Shown here: positions 8,826 to 17,618 of the stretch, one piece after another
How the letters are laid out: every line of letters begins with the position of its first letter
Numbering within the stretch: the stretch's first letter is position 1
Origin: an uncultured Lachnoclostridium sp.
GTDB lineage: Bacteria > Bacillota > Clostridia > Lachnospirales > Lachnospiraceae
Assembly: GCA_946499505.1 (NCBI GenBank)
Contig: CAMMSL010000002.1
Span: 1 to 64,000, forward strand
Direction: 5' to 3'
Length of the DNA: 64,000 nt
Notes under the pieces: model-generated
Seen by the model: only the letters and a program-made list of their open reading frames with translations
Databases searched by the model: none
Told to the model about the DNA's origin: nothing
Program-made: the position numbers and the translations under genes

Positions 8826-8853
8826 TTGAAAATCGACAAAATAGTGCTATACT
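8826..8853 (+). promoter_or_regulatory. Putative promoter upstream of relA
   Basis: TTGAAA (8826-8831) is followed by TATACT (8848-8853, spacer 16). The related TACTAT at 8850-8855 gives a spacer of 18. Transcription would start near 8860, only about 25 bases before a hairpin terminator. Confidence 0.55.
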
Positions 8854-8886
8854 ATGAATATTATAGAGTTATCATAGAATCAGTGG

Positions 8887-8918
8887 GGATGCCCCGAAGT
8901 TACAGAGGCATCCTTTTT
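8887..8918 (+). terminator. Terminator or attenuator in the relA leader
   Basis: GGATGCC (8887-8893) pairs with GGCATCC (8907-8913), followed by five T. It lies between a good promoter and relA, so it would stop transcripts that have just started. It may be the terminator of a very short RNA, an attenuator, or only the end of the upstream exporter transcript. Confidence 0.7.
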
Positions 8919-8973
8919 ATTTAGAAATATTATACATTATAGATAAACTGTAACAGTGCAAGGGGGTAGTAAT

Positions 8974-11277
8974 ATGGCAGGAACACTTGAATATGAACAG
9001 TTGAACAAGAATCTTGAGGTCGTTGACGGCCATGCCGTAAAGGCTCCCGAGGATTATCAGGATCCGGAGCAGCTCTATCAGGCGCTTGTCGCAAGAGTGA
9101 GAAAATACCATCCTTCAACGGATATCTCCATGATCGAGAAAGCGTACAGGATCGCCAAAGAAGCGCATAAAGATCAGGTGAGAAAATCCGGCGAGCCATA
9201 TATCATTCATCCGCTGTGGGTGGGGATCATCCTTGCAGACCTTGAGATGGATAAAGAGACGATCGTGGCGGGTATGCTCCACGATGCTGTGGAAGATACA
9301 GACATGACGCTGGATGACATTACAAGGGAGTTCGGCGAAGAGGTGGCTCTTCTGGTGGACGGCGTTACAAAGCTGGGACAGCTCAATTATTCGCAGGATA
9401 AGCTGGAAGTACAGGCGGAGAACTTAAGAAAGATGTTCCTTGCCATGGCAAAGGACATCCGGGTTATCATTATCAAGCTGGCGGACCGGCTTCACAACAT
9501 GCGTACGCTTGAGTTTATGACTCCGGCGAAGCAGCAGGAAAAGGCCCGTGAGACGATGGATATCTACGCTCCCATCGCACAGAGGCTGGGTATTTCGAAG
9601 ATTAAGACCGAACTTGACGACCTGTCCCTGAAATACTGGAAGCCGGACGTCTACTATCAGCTTGTGCACGATCTGAATGAACGCAAGACAGAGAGAGAAG
9701 AGTTCGTTCAGCAGATCGTGGCGGAAGTATCGAAGCATATGAAGAATGCCCACATCAAGGCAAAGGTCTACGGACGTGTAAAGCATTTCTTCAGTATATA
9801 TAAGAAGATGGTGAACCAGAACAAGACGCTGGATCAGGTGTATGACCTGTTTGCGGTCCGCATTATCGTTGATTCGGTGAAAGACTGTTACGCGGCTCTG
9901 GGCGTGATCCATGAGATGTATACTCCCATCCCGGGGCGCTTTAAAGATTACATCGCTATGCCGAAACCGAATATGTACCAGTCGCTCCACACGACGCTGA
10001 TGGGGCCTTCCGGACAGCCTTTCGAGATCCAGATCCGTACCGAGGAGATGCACAAGACGGCTGAATACGGTATCGCGGCCCACTGGAAATACAAGGAGGG
10101 TGCGGATGCGGCGAAGAGCATGGCGTCTCAGGAGGCAAAGCTCAACTGGCTGCGCCAGATTCTTGAGTGGCAGAGAGATATGTCCGATAACAGAGAGTTC
10201 TTAAGTCTGTTGAAAGGCGACCTTGACCTGTTTGCGGAGGACGTCTACTGCTTTACCCCGAACGGTGATGTGAAGAACCTGCCCAATGGCTCCACGCCGG
10301 TGGATTTCGCCTACGCGATCCACAGTGCGGTGGGAAACAAGATGGTCGGAGCGCGGGTAAACGGAAAACTTGTCAACATTGATTATAAGATACAGAACGG
10401 CGACAGGATCGAGATCCTTACGTCGCAGAATTCTAAGGGACCGAGCCGGGACTGGCTCAACATTGTCAAGAGCACACAGGCGAAAAACAAGATCAACCAG
10501 TGGTTCAAGAAACAGTTTAAAGAAGAAAATATTGTCCGCGGCAAGGAGCTGATCGTATCCTACTGCCGCAGCAAAAATATTGATCTGCTGAACATCCTGA
10601 AACCGAAATATCAGCAGATCGTACAGAAAAAGTACGGCTTCCGGGACTGGGATGCGGTCCTTGCGGCCATCGGCCACGGCGGCCTGAAGGAAGGCCAGGT
10701 GGTGAACCGCCTGCAGGAAGAGTACGAGAAAGAACATAAGAAAGAGATCACAGACGAGACGATCCTCGAGAAGATCTCGGAGGCAAATCGTCAGAAAGTC
10801 CATATCGCAAGATCTAAGAGCGGTATCGTAGTAAAGGGCATTAACGATATGGCTGTGCGGTTCTCCAAGTGCTGTAATCCGGTGCCGGGAGACGAGATCG
10901 TCGGCTTCGTTACCCGCGGAAGGGGAATGTCTATCCATCGGACAGACTGTGTGAATATGCTTCATCTCTCTGCGGCTGAGCGGGAGAGACTGATCGATGC
11001 CGAATGGGAGGATACATCAGATGCAGAGGGCGGCGGCCAGTATCTTGCCGAACTCAAGATATTTGCGGACGACAGACAGGGGCTTCTGATGGACGTGACC
11101 AAGGTATTCACGGAAGAGAAGATCGATGTGAAGTCCGTCAATACCCGGACGAGCAAGAAAGGTACGGCAACCCTGGACATGGGCTTTATTGTTCAGGGGC
11201 GGGAACAGCTCGATACAGTGATCAAGAAGCTCAGACAGATTGAGAGTGTGATCGATATCGAGAGAACGACAGGCTGA
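8974..11277 (+). CDS. relA: Bifunctional (p)ppGpp synthetase/hydrolase RelA/SpoT (Rel)
   Basis: A 767-residue Rel protein that makes and degrades the stringent-response alarmones. Domains in order: HD hydrolase with HDAVEDT at 103-109 and MRTLEFM near 177; synthetase with GRVKHFFSIYKKM (267-279) and the RFKDYIAMPKPNMYQSLHT block (322-340); TGS domain (VYCFTPNGDVKNLPNGST, about 420-437); a helical/zinc-finger region with KCCNPVPGDEIVGF; and a C-terminal ACT domain. Both catalytic halves look intact. An upstream GTG in frame is rejected because AAGGGGG sits just before the ATG used here. The metallo-hydrolase, hemZ, hisS and aspS follow with small gaps. Confidence 0.97.
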   Translation: MAGTLEYEQLNKNLEVVDGHAVKAPEDYQDPEQLYQALVARVRKYHPSTDISMIEKAYRIAKEAHKDQVRKSGEPYIIHPLWVGIILADLEMDKETIVAGMLHDAVEDTDMTLDDITREFGEEVALLVDGVTKLGQLNYSQDKLEVQAENLRKMFLAMAKDIRVIIIKLADRLHNMRTLEFMTPAKQQEKARETMDIYAPIAQRLGISKIKTELDDLSLKYWKPDVYYQLVHDLNERKTEREEFVQQIVAEVSKHMKNAHIKAKVYGRVKHFFSIYKKMVNQNKTLDQVYDLFAVRIIVDSVKDCYAALGVIHEMYTPIPGRFKDYIAMPKPNMYQSLHTTLMGPSGQPFEIQIRTEEMHKTAEYGIAAHWKYKEGADAAKSMASQEAKLNWLRQILEWQRDMSDNREFLSLLKGDLDLFAEDVYCFTPNGDVKNLPNGSTPVDFAYAIHSAVGNKMVGARVNGKLVNIDYKIQNGDRIEILTSQNSKGPSRDWLNIVKSTQAKNKINQWFKKQFKEENIVRGKELIVSYCRSKNIDLLNILKPKYQQIVQKKYGFRDWDAVLAAIGHGGLKEGQVVNRLQEEYEKEHKKEITDETILEKISEANRQKVHIARSKSGIVVKGINDMAVRFSKCCNPVPGDEIVGFVTRGRGMSIHRTDCVNMLHLSAAERERLIDAEWEDTSDAEGGGQYLAELKIFADDRQGLLMDVTKVFTEEKIDVKSVNTRTSKKGTATLDMGFIVQGREQLDTVIKKLRQIESVIDIERTTG

Positions 11278-11306
11278 TCTGTTCAGCGTAATGGGAGATT
11301 ATGAGA

Positions 11307-11930
11307 ATGAAGATAGAAAAATTTGTGCTGGGACCGGTAGGGACGAACTGCTATATTGTCAGATATGATGACACGATGGAATGTTTCATCGTGGATGTGG
11401 CGGCCTGTCCGCCGGAGTTCGTCAGCCATATTAAAAATGCGGGACTGACGGTGAAGGCAGTGCTGCTCACCCATGGGCATTTCGACCATATCATGGGGCT
11501 TGACCGTTTCCTGGAAGAGTTTCCGGTTCCGGTCTATGCCTGCGCGGCGGAAAAAGAAGTTCTGGAGAGCGCACAGCTGAATTCATCAGCCGGAATGCTG
11601 GGGCAGCCTTATACATTTACTGGAGCCCGCTTTGTGAAAGACGGAGACCTGCTGGATGCTGCGGGTATGAAGATTCAAGTGATCCAGACCCCGGGACATA
11701 CCATCGGCGGGTGCTGTTATTACATTTCAGATGAAAATGTCCTGTTCAGCGGAGATACGCTTTTCCGGGCGTCTGTGGGGCGCACGGATCTGCCGACCGG
11801 AAGCATGAGCGCACTGGTGCGCTCTGTCACGGACAGACTCCTTGTGCTGCCGGATGAGACGCGCGTCTATCCGGGACATATGGAAGAGACAACGATCGGA
11901 TATGAGAAACAATATAATCCGTTCCTGTAG
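11307..11930 (+). CDS. MBL-fold metallo-hydrolase (glyoxalase II-like)
   Basis: About 207 residues. It has the metallo-beta-lactamase metal site THGHFDH (H56, H58, D60, H61), PGHTIGG, FSGDTLFRASVGRTDLP and the C-terminal PGHMEETTIGYEK histidine. This is the YcbL/GloB2-like group of hydroxyacylglutathione hydrolase relatives; the usual substrate in these bacteria is not settled. An ATG two codons earlier is possible, but GGGAG is then only 3 bases away, whereas the chosen ATG gives about 9. It lies between relA and hemZ in a co-directional block that is conserved in related Clostridia as far as I know. Confidence 0.9.
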   Translation: MKIEKFVLGPVGTNCYIVRYDDTMECFIVDVAACPPEFVSHIKNAGLTVKAVLLTHGHFDHIMGLDRFLEEFPVPVYACAAEKEVLESAQLNSSAGMLGQPYTFTGARFVKDGDLLDAAGMKIQVIQTPGHTIGGCCYYISDENVLFSGDTLFRASVGRTDLPTGSMSALVRSVTDRLLVLPDETRVYPGHMEETTIGYEKQYNPFL

Positions 11931-11953
11931 TTACAGATAGGGAAAAGATAGTA

Positions 11954-13411
11954 ATGATCGAGATAGCAAGTAAGAAAAACAAATATACCTATAATGCATA
12001 TCACATTGTGAAATCATTTTTCCCAGGCGAAGAGATCATACAGAAAGTAGATGAAAAGCAGGAACCTCTTATGGCAGTCAGTCTGCCGGGGGGCTCTTGC
12101 TTTTCCCTTGCGCCGGAAGAAGTGGATGCAGTACTTGAAGGACAGGTGTTCTCCGCCGAAGAGGCGAGGGAACAGGCTGTGAAGAAAGAAGTGACCAGAC
12201 GGCTGTACCGGTATCTGGCAGAAGAGACAGGAAGAGAGCTTGCATGGGGAACGCTGACAGGCGTGCGTCCCACCAAGATTCCAATGGAACAGCTGGAGGG
12301 CGGCGCTTCGGAAGAAGAGGCTGCACAGTTTATGATGGAGAAATATTATGTGAGCCCTGAGAAGGCTTTCCTTGCGGCAGAGGTCGCGGTACGGGAGAAT
12401 GCGCTTTTGTCCAGACTGGACTGCGACAAAGGTTTCAGCCTGTATATTGGAATCCCGTTCTGCCCCAGCGTGTGCTCCTACTGCTCTTTCAGTTCATCGC
12501 CTATCGGGCAGTGGAAAGACAAGGTGGACGCCTACCTTGACGCACTGATAAAGGAGATCCGGTATATCGGCTCCAGAGCAGGAGGAAGAGTGCCGGATAC
12601 TGTCTATATCGGCGGCGGGACGCCGACCACGCTTGAACCGGAGCAGCTGAAACGTCTGCTGGACACAGTCACGGAATGTTTTGACCTCTCCGGCGTGCTG
12701 GAGTTTACCGTGGAGGCAGGCAGACCGGACAGTATCACAGAAGAGAAACTCTCGGTGATCAGGGAGTATCCTGTGAGCCGCATTTCCGTCAATCCGCAGA
12801 CCATGCAGCAGAAGACACTGGATCTTGTGGGCAGGCGCCACACGGTAGAACAGACAGTGCAGGCATTTGAGCTGGCGCGCAAGAAGGGCTTCGACAATAT
12901 CAACATGGATCTGATCGCCGGGCTTCCCGGAGAGTCGATCGGGGATATGGAAGATACCCTGCGGCAGGTGGAAGCGCTGCACCCGGACAGCCTGACCGTC
13001 CACGCCCTCGCGATCAAGCGGGCGGCACGGTTCGGACAGGAGGGGCGTACGGCGGATCTCCATGCGGAGATATCGGGCATGGTGGAGAGCGCATATGCGA
13101 GCGCCCGCAGGATGGGGCTGGTTCCCTACTACCTGTACCGGCAGAAGAATATTGCCGGAAATTTTGAGAATGTGGGCTATGCAGAACTTGACAAAGCCGG
13201 AATATACAATATACTGATTATGGAAGAAAAACAGACCATCCTTGCGGCGGGGGCGGGAGCGTCCACAAAGATCCTGCTGAAAAACCCGATCCGGAAGGAA
13301 GGCGGAAAAGAAATTAATCTGGTCCGTGCGGAGAATGTAAAGAATATCAATGAATACATTGCCCGGATCGATGAAATGATAGAACGAAAAGGAGAATGGT
13401 TATGGCGCTGA
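11954..13411 (+). CDS. hemZ: HemZ-type radical SAM protein (coproporphyrinogen dehydrogenase family)
   Basis: A 485-residue radical SAM protein. The iron-sulfur cysteines are C170, C174 and C177 (FCPSVCSYCSF), preceded by YIGIPF as in HemN-like enzymes. The extra N-terminal 160 residues with WGTLTGVRPTKIP are characteristic of HemZ of Firmicutes, not HemN or HemW. Later blocks are YIGGGTPT, VEAGRPDSI and NMDLIAGLPGE. HemN relatives convert coproporphyrinogen III to protoporphyrinogen IX without oxygen; true activity of HemZ in heme-poor gut anaerobes is uncertain. The last 10 bp overlap hisS. Confidence 0.9.
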   Translation: MIEIASKKNKYTYNAYHIVKSFFPGEEIIQKVDEKQEPLMAVSLPGGSCFSLAPEEVDAVLEGQVFSAEEAREQAVKKEVTRRLYRYLAEETGRELAWGTLTGVRPTKIPMEQLEGGASEEEAAQFMMEKYYVSPEKAFLAAEVAVRENALLSRLDCDKGFSLYIGIPFCPSVCSYCSFSSSPIGQWKDKVDAYLDALIKEIRYIGSRAGGRVPDTVYIGGGTPTTLEPEQLKRLLDTVTECFDLSGVLEFTVEAGRPDSITEEKLSVIREYPVSRISVNPQTMQQKTLDLVGRRHTVEQTVQAFELARKKGFDNINMDLIAGLPGESIGDMEDTLRQVEALHPDSLTVHALAIKRAARFGQEGRTADLHAEISGMVESAYASARRMGLVPYYLYRQKNIAGNFENVGYAELDKAGIYNILIMEEKQTILAAGAGASTKILLKNPIRKEGGKEINLVRAENVKNINEYIARIDEMIERKGEWLWR

Positions 13412-14652
13412 AAAAGAAACCGGTCACAGGCATGAAAGACATGATGCCGTCCGAAATGGAGGTCAGGGATTATGTCATCAGTCTGATCAAGGACACATAT
13501 AAGACATTCGGGTTCTCATCGATTGAGACCCCCTGCGTGGAGCATATCGAAAATCTGTGCAGCAAGCAGGGCGGGGACAACGAGAAGCTGATCTTCAAGA
13601 TTTTAAAGAGAGGCGAGAAGCTTAAGATCAATGAGGCGAAAGAAGAGGCTGATCTTGTGGACGGAGGACTGCGCTACGACCTGACAGTTCCGCTTTCCCG
13701 TTACTATGCGAACCATGCGAACGAGCTTCCGGCTCCGTTCAAGGCGCTTCAGATGGGAAATGTATGGCGTGCGGACAGACCTCAGAGAGGACGTTTCCGT
13801 CAGTTTATGCAGTGTGATATCGATATCCTCGGCGAGCCGTCCAATCTGGCTGAGATCGAACTGATCCTTGCGACGACGACACTGCTCGGCAAGCTGGATT
13901 TCCACAACTTCACCATCCGCATCAACGACAGAAGATTCCTGAAAGCTATGGCGGCTTACAGCGGCTTCAAAGAGGAAGATTACGACAGTGTATTCATCAC
14001 GCTGGACAAGATGGATAAGATCGGACTTGACGGCGTCGAGGCAGAGTTGAAGGAGAACGGTTATGCAGCGGAATCGGTTGAGAAGTATCTTGAACTTTTT
14101 AAAGAGATTACGGGCGATGTTGAGGGCGTTCGCATGTGTAAGGAGAAATTACAGGGCTATCTTGCGCCTGAGGCGGCGGACGGTCTGGAAATGATCATCA
14201 GCTGCGTGGAGCAGGAGAAAGAAGCGGATTTCCGCATGAAATTCGATCCCACGCTTGTACGCGGTATGTCCTATTACACAGGAACGATCTTCGAAATCTC
14301 CATGGATGAGTTCGGCGGCTCTGTCGGAGGCGGCGGACGCTACGACAAGATGATCGGAAAATTCACCGGTCAGGATACGCCGGCGGTGGGATTCTCTATT
14401 GGATTCGAGCGTATCGTCATGCTCCTTCTCGAGCGCGGCTATCAGGTGCCCACAAGCAGACCGAAGAAAGCCTACCTTCTGGAGAAGAAAATTTCTCAGG
14501 AGAAGCTGCTTGAAGTGCTGGAGAAGGCAAAAGCGGACCGTGCAGACGGAATGCAGGTTATGATCATGAATATGAAGAAGAACAAGAAGTTCCAGAAGGA
14601 ACAGCTTGCAGAACAGGGATATACAGATATTACGGAGGTGTACAATGGCTGA
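13402..14652 (+). CDS. hisS: Histidyl-tRNA synthetase
   Basis: A 416-residue class II aminoacyl-tRNA synthetase that charges tRNA-His. Motif 2 is seen at MGNVWRADRPQRGRFRQFMQCDIDI. The histidine-specific blocks are VRGMSYYTGTIFEI and GGGRYDKMIG, and motif 3 is GFSIGFERIVMLL. The sequence opens PVTGMKDMMPSEM, near the usual KGTxDxxP start. The ATG chosen is the second of ATG-GTT-ATG because AAGGAG then has a spacing of about 8. It starts inside the end of hemZ and its own end overlaps aspS by 8 bp, so the three are translationally linked. Confidence 0.96.
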   Translation: MALKKKPVTGMKDMMPSEMEVRDYVISLIKDTYKTFGFSSIETPCVEHIENLCSKQGGDNEKLIFKILKRGEKLKINEAKEEADLVDGGLRYDLTVPLSRYYANHANELPAPFKALQMGNVWRADRPQRGRFRQFMQCDIDILGEPSNLAEIELILATTTLLGKLDFHNFTIRINDRRFLKAMAAYSGFKEEDYDSVFITLDKMDKIGLDGVEAELKENGYAAESVEKYLELFKEITGDVEGVRMCKEKLQGYLAPEAADGLEMIISCVEQEKEADFRMKFDPTLVRGMSYYTGTIFEISMDEFGGSVGGGGRYDKMIGKFTGQDTPAVGFSIGFERIVMLLLERGYQVPTSRPKKAYLLEKKISQEKLLEVLEKAKADRADGMQVMIMNMKKNKKFQKEQLAEQGYTDITEVYNG

Positions 14653-16432
14653 ATCAATGCAGGGACTTAAGAGGACTCACAGATGCGGAGAACTCTCCGC
14701 GGCAAATGTGGGCGAGACTGTGACCATCATGGGATGGGTGCAGAAGAACAGGAACAAGGGCGGACTCGTATTTGTCGACGTGCGTGACCGTTCCGGTATC
14801 ATTCAGGTTGTGTGTGAAGAGGGGAAGACAGATCCGGCGCTTCTTGAGAAAGCGGCGTCTCTGCGTTCCGAGTATGTAGTCGCTATTGTGGGAGAGGTGA
14901 CAAAACGTTCCGGCGCTGTGAACGAGAAGATCGCTACAGGTGAGATCGAAGTGATCCCCAGTGAGCTTCGCATTCTTTCCGAGTCGCTGACACCGCCGTT
15001 TCAGGTAGAAGAGAACTGCAAGACAAAGGAAGAGGTGCGTCTGAAATACCGCTACCTTGACCTGCGCAGACCGGATATCCAGAGAAATCTGATGATGAAG
15101 AGCCGTGTTATGACTCTGACACGTCAGTTCTTTACAGAAGAAGGATTCCTTGAGATCGAGACGCCTATGCTGGGCAAGACGACTCCCGAGGGCGCGAGAG
15201 ACTACCTTGTACCGAGCCGTATCCACCCGGGATGCTTCTATGGACTGCCCCAGTCACCGCAGCTTTACAAGCAGCTGCTGATGTGCTCCGGTTTCGACCG
15301 TTACATCCAGATCGCCAGATGTTTCCGCGACGAGGACCTGCGCGCCGACAGACAGCCGGAATTCACACAGATCGATATGGAGCTGTCTTTCGTGGATGTG
15401 GACGACGTGATCGACGTCAATGAGAGATACCTCGCAAAACTCTTTAAAGAAGTGCTGGATGTGGATGTACAGCTTCCGATCCACAGAATGACATGGCAGG
15501 AAGCTATGGACCGCTTCGGTTCCGATAAGCCGGATCTTCGTTTCGGAATGGAACTGACCGACGTGACGGACGTGGTGAAAGGCTGCGGCTTCGGTGTGTT
15601 CACCGGCGCTATCGAGAACGGTGGAACTGTCCGCGGTATCAACGCCAAAGGACAGGGCGCAATGCCGAGAAAGAAGATCGACAAGCTGACTGCGTTCGTG
15701 AAAGACTACGGCGCAAAAGGTCTTGCATATATCGCAATTCACGAAGACGGCACTGTAAAATCTTCCTTTGCGAAGTTCATGAGCGAAAAGGAGATGGACG
15801 CGCTGATCAAAGCGATGGACGGACAGCCGGGAGACCTGCTTCTGTTCGCGGCTGATAAGAATAAAGTCGTATGGGATTCACTGGGAGCGCTCCGCGTGGA
15901 GCTGGCAAAACAGCTTGACCTTCTGGACAAGAACGAATACCGTTTTGTATGGATCACAGAATTCCCGCAGTTTGAGTGGAGCGACGAGCAGGGCCGTTAT
16001 CTCGCCATGCATCATCCGTTCACCATGCCGATGGAAGAGGATCTGCCGCTCCTCGATAAAGGAGAGCTCGGAAAGATCCGCGCAAAAGCATACGATATCG
16101 TCCTCAACGGAAACGAGATCGGCGGCGGAAGTGTCAGAATCCATCAGAATGACATTCAGGAGAAGATGTTCGAGGCACTTGGATTTACGAAAGAGCAGGC
16201 GCACAGCCAGTTCGGATTCCTGCTTGAGGCATTCAAGTACGGAGTGCCGCCGCACGCAGGACTTGCGTACGGACTGGACCGTCTTGTTATGCTCATGGCA
16301 AAACAGGACAGCATCCGCGACGTGATCGCATTCCCGAAGATCAAGGATGCGTCATGCCTGATGACAGAGGCTCCGACTCCGGCGGATGAGAAGCAGCTGG
16401 AGGAGCTGGGACTGTCTGTAGTGGCAGAGTAA
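14645..16432 (+). CDS. aspS: Aspartyl-tRNA synthetase
   Basis: A 595-residue bacterial-type AspRS. The N-terminal OB anticodon domain is at about 17-110 (VTIMGWVQKNRNKGGLVFVDVRDRSG). Motif 2 is CFRDEDLRADRQPEFTQIDMEL and motif 3 is GLAYGLDRLVMLMAKQDSIRDVIAFPK. The bacterial GAD insertion (about 300-420) is present, as is QSPQLYKQLLMCSG. The length and insertion fit AspRS, not AsnRS. GGAGG precedes the ATG inside the end of hisS. It ends the housekeeping block. Whether it also mischarges tRNA-Asn depends on asnS or gatCAB elsewhere. Confidence 0.97.
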   Translation: MAESMQGLKRTHRCGELSAANVGETVTIMGWVQKNRNKGGLVFVDVRDRSGIIQVVCEEGKTDPALLEKAASLRSEYVVAIVGEVTKRSGAVNEKIATGEIEVIPSELRILSESLTPPFQVEENCKTKEEVRLKYRYLDLRRPDIQRNLMMKSRVMTLTRQFFTEEGFLEIETPMLGKTTPEGARDYLVPSRIHPGCFYGLPQSPQLYKQLLMCSGFDRYIQIARCFRDEDLRADRQPEFTQIDMELSFVDVDDVIDVNERYLAKLFKEVLDVDVQLPIHRMTWQEAMDRFGSDKPDLRFGMELTDVTDVVKGCGFGVFTGAIENGGTVRGINAKGQGAMPRKKIDKLTAFVKDYGAKGLAYIAIHEDGTVKSSFAKFMSEKEMDALIKAMDGQPGDLLLFAADKNKVVWDSLGALRVELAKQLDLLDKNEYRFVWITEFPQFEWSDEQGRYLAMHHPFTMPMEEDLPLLDKGELGKIRAKAYDIVLNGNEIGGGSVRIHQNDIQEKMFEALGFTKEQAHSQFGFLLEAFKYGVPPHAGLAYGLDRLVMLMAKQDSIRDVIAFPKIKDASCLMTEAPTPADEKQLEELGLSVVAE

Positions 16433-16490
16433 TTCGTGTTTATTAAATAGATAACGCTGCAATTAATAATATGTTGATTAAATAGCGGAC

Positions 16491-16676
16491 GCAGAAAAAG
16501 AAGATACTGCAACGCTATGCCGACCCGCTTTACCTCATCCCCTCGAATCCATGTAACGCGACATTAAAAGGCTCGTCCATTGGAACTCGCATTTTAATAT
16601 CGCTAACATGGAGAACGAGGTGTATTCGGAACGCTCCATGTTGATGCATAGCTTATGCAGTATCTTCTTTTTCTGC
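16491..16676. repeat. Long-hairpin palindromic element (MITE-like or structured RNA)
   Basis: A 186-bp unit bounded by perfect 21-bp inverted arms: 16491-16511 starting GCAGAAAAAGAAGATACTGC, and 16656-16676, its exact reverse complement. Inside, GCTATGC (16514-16520) pairs with GCATAGC (16646-16652). A central part pairs again: CCTCG / CGAGG, CCATGT / ACATGG and ATTAAAA / TTTTAAT. The whole unit can therefore fold as one long interrupted hairpin. No ORF is present. The 3' end of aspS lies 58 bp before it. It resembles non-autonomous inverted-repeat elements, but I cannot identify a family or a target duplication. Confidence 0.7.
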
Positions 16677-16824
16677 TGTTTCATCCAATCAATACACTAT
16701 TCTTATCTGTAGCGCCATCTTTTAACAGACATTTATACAAGTCAGAAAAGATCGGAACTTTGTTGATAAAGCTCCCCTTTCAACCGGCTTTTTATAAATT
16801 TCGTTATTGTCGTAGAAATCTTTC

Positions 16825-17140
16825 CGATTAGATAAGCGCAGAAAATCAGATGGATACAGCTTCTTTGATGCACCTTTCGGAACAGCCGGGAATGTAATGC
16901 TGACCGGTAACTGTGGAGGGGCGTTAGAGATAGTTAAAGCCTGTGATGTGGCATTAATCAGGCAAATGAAGTTGTTTGAGTGAAACGAGTTCTTCATTTG
17001 CCTGATTGCTTTTTGCCATATCGCAGGCTTGTTACTATGTCTTACGTCCTGTAACCGGAGCCGGAAGCATTACAATCCCGACTGTTCCGAATACGTACGC
17101 CATTTCACTGTATCTGATTAATTTTCGGATACTTTGCCGA
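16825..17140. repeat. Inverted pair of diverged related sequences around a perfect 16-bp inverted repeat
   Basis: The left copy (about 16825-16971, + strand) and right copy (about 16992-17140, - strand) are related along their length: both carry a stretch reading F-G-T-(A/V)-G-(N/I)-V-M-L followed later by the reverse-paired AATCAGGCAAATGAAG. The junction is a perfect 16-bp inverted repeat (16956-16971 and 16992-17007) with a 20-base spacer. By eye the two copies differ at roughly a third of positions. The left copy has an open frame with an in-frame TGA after the repeat; the right copy is interrupted. These look like remains of a duplicated gene end. Nothing else is seen between 16677 and 16824. 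Confidence 0.5.
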
Positions 17141-17167
17141 AGAAAGATCTCTCCGCCAAACACGAAT

Positions 17168-17446
17168 TTATTCATCCCATCCTTCGTAGAACCGGATGTT
17201 CACCGAAATGTTTCTTACGACATCCCCGTCTTCCACTTCAATATCTTCAATATCAGATACGTAAGGCATTACAGGTTCGTCTTCCTCGAGTTCCACTTCG
17301 ATCCATGTCCTGCATGCTTCATTCGCCTTTTCAATGGCATCATCAAGTGTCTCGCCGTCCGCTTCACAGCACTCCAGATCCGGGAAGTAAGCGTGGTAAC
17401 CGCCAGCTTCTTTTTTGCGGAAAACCGCAGGGTATATAAATTTCAT
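17168..17446 (-). CDS. hicB: HicB-family antitoxin-like protein, no HicA partner
   Basis: A 92-residue protein with the HicB fold signature: Y-P-A-V-F-x-K at the start, GGYHAYFPDLECCEADGETLDDAIEKANEA, and an acidic middle. In type II toxin-antitoxin pairs HicB neutralises the RNase HicA, a double-stranded-RNA-binding-fold protein of about 60 residues. No HicA-like frame with the G-S-H active-site motif is visible on either side. It lacks the C-terminal DNA-binding domain of long HicB proteins. It is therefore an orphan antitoxin, a remnant, or a protein adapted to another role. The ATG has AAAGGAG upstream and a fitting promoter. Confidence 0.85.
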   Translation of the reverse strand: MKFIYPAVFRKKEAGGYHAYFPDLECCEADGETLDDAIEKANEACRTWIEVELEEDEPVMPYVSDIEDIEVEDGDVVRNISVNIRFYEGWDE

Positions 17447-17484
17447 AAACTGATAACTCCTTTTCGAAATGATTTGCTGTAAGT

Positions 17485-17513
17485 ATAATAGTATAAATTC
17501 AGGGAAATGACAA
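17485..17513 (-). promoter_or_regulatory. Putative hicB promoter
   Basis: On the minus strand, TTGTCA (17513-17508) and TATTAT (17490-17485) are spaced 17 bases apart, about 40 bases before the hicB ATG. Confidence 0.6.
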
Positions 17514-17556
17514 TAAGATTTCCTATGCCCTGTCAGAAAACATATGTTATACTCGT

Positions 17557-17604
17557 ATGTTCATTCTGGCATTGCTGACATTTGTATTTACATATATGAA
17601 GTGA
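17557..17604 (+). CDS. Very short hydrophobic ORF, candidate (perhaps decayed) type I toxin peptide
   Basis: Encodes 15 residues, MFILALLTFVFTYMK: a single membrane-spanning stretch with a basic end. It is followed within 20 bases by a strong hairpin (17624-17656) and then by sequence reading GGTCAACCCCTTGTGGGCGG, an arrangement I recall from the 3' ends of putative holin-like toxin genes of Firmicutes. A -10-like TATACT lies only 3 bases before the ATG and there is no ribosome binding site, so the reading frame may be a truncated remnant of a normal toxin of about 30 residues. A minus-strand small RNA overlaps its 3' region. Confidence 0.35.
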   Translation: MFILALLTFVFTYMK

Positions 17605-17618
17605 TGCTTTCGGCATAG

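Noticed and set aside
16722..16997. A 91-codon minus-strand frame
   Set aside because: It runs antisense across the left copy of the inverted pair, without a ribosome site; the + strand copy gives the family-like reading.
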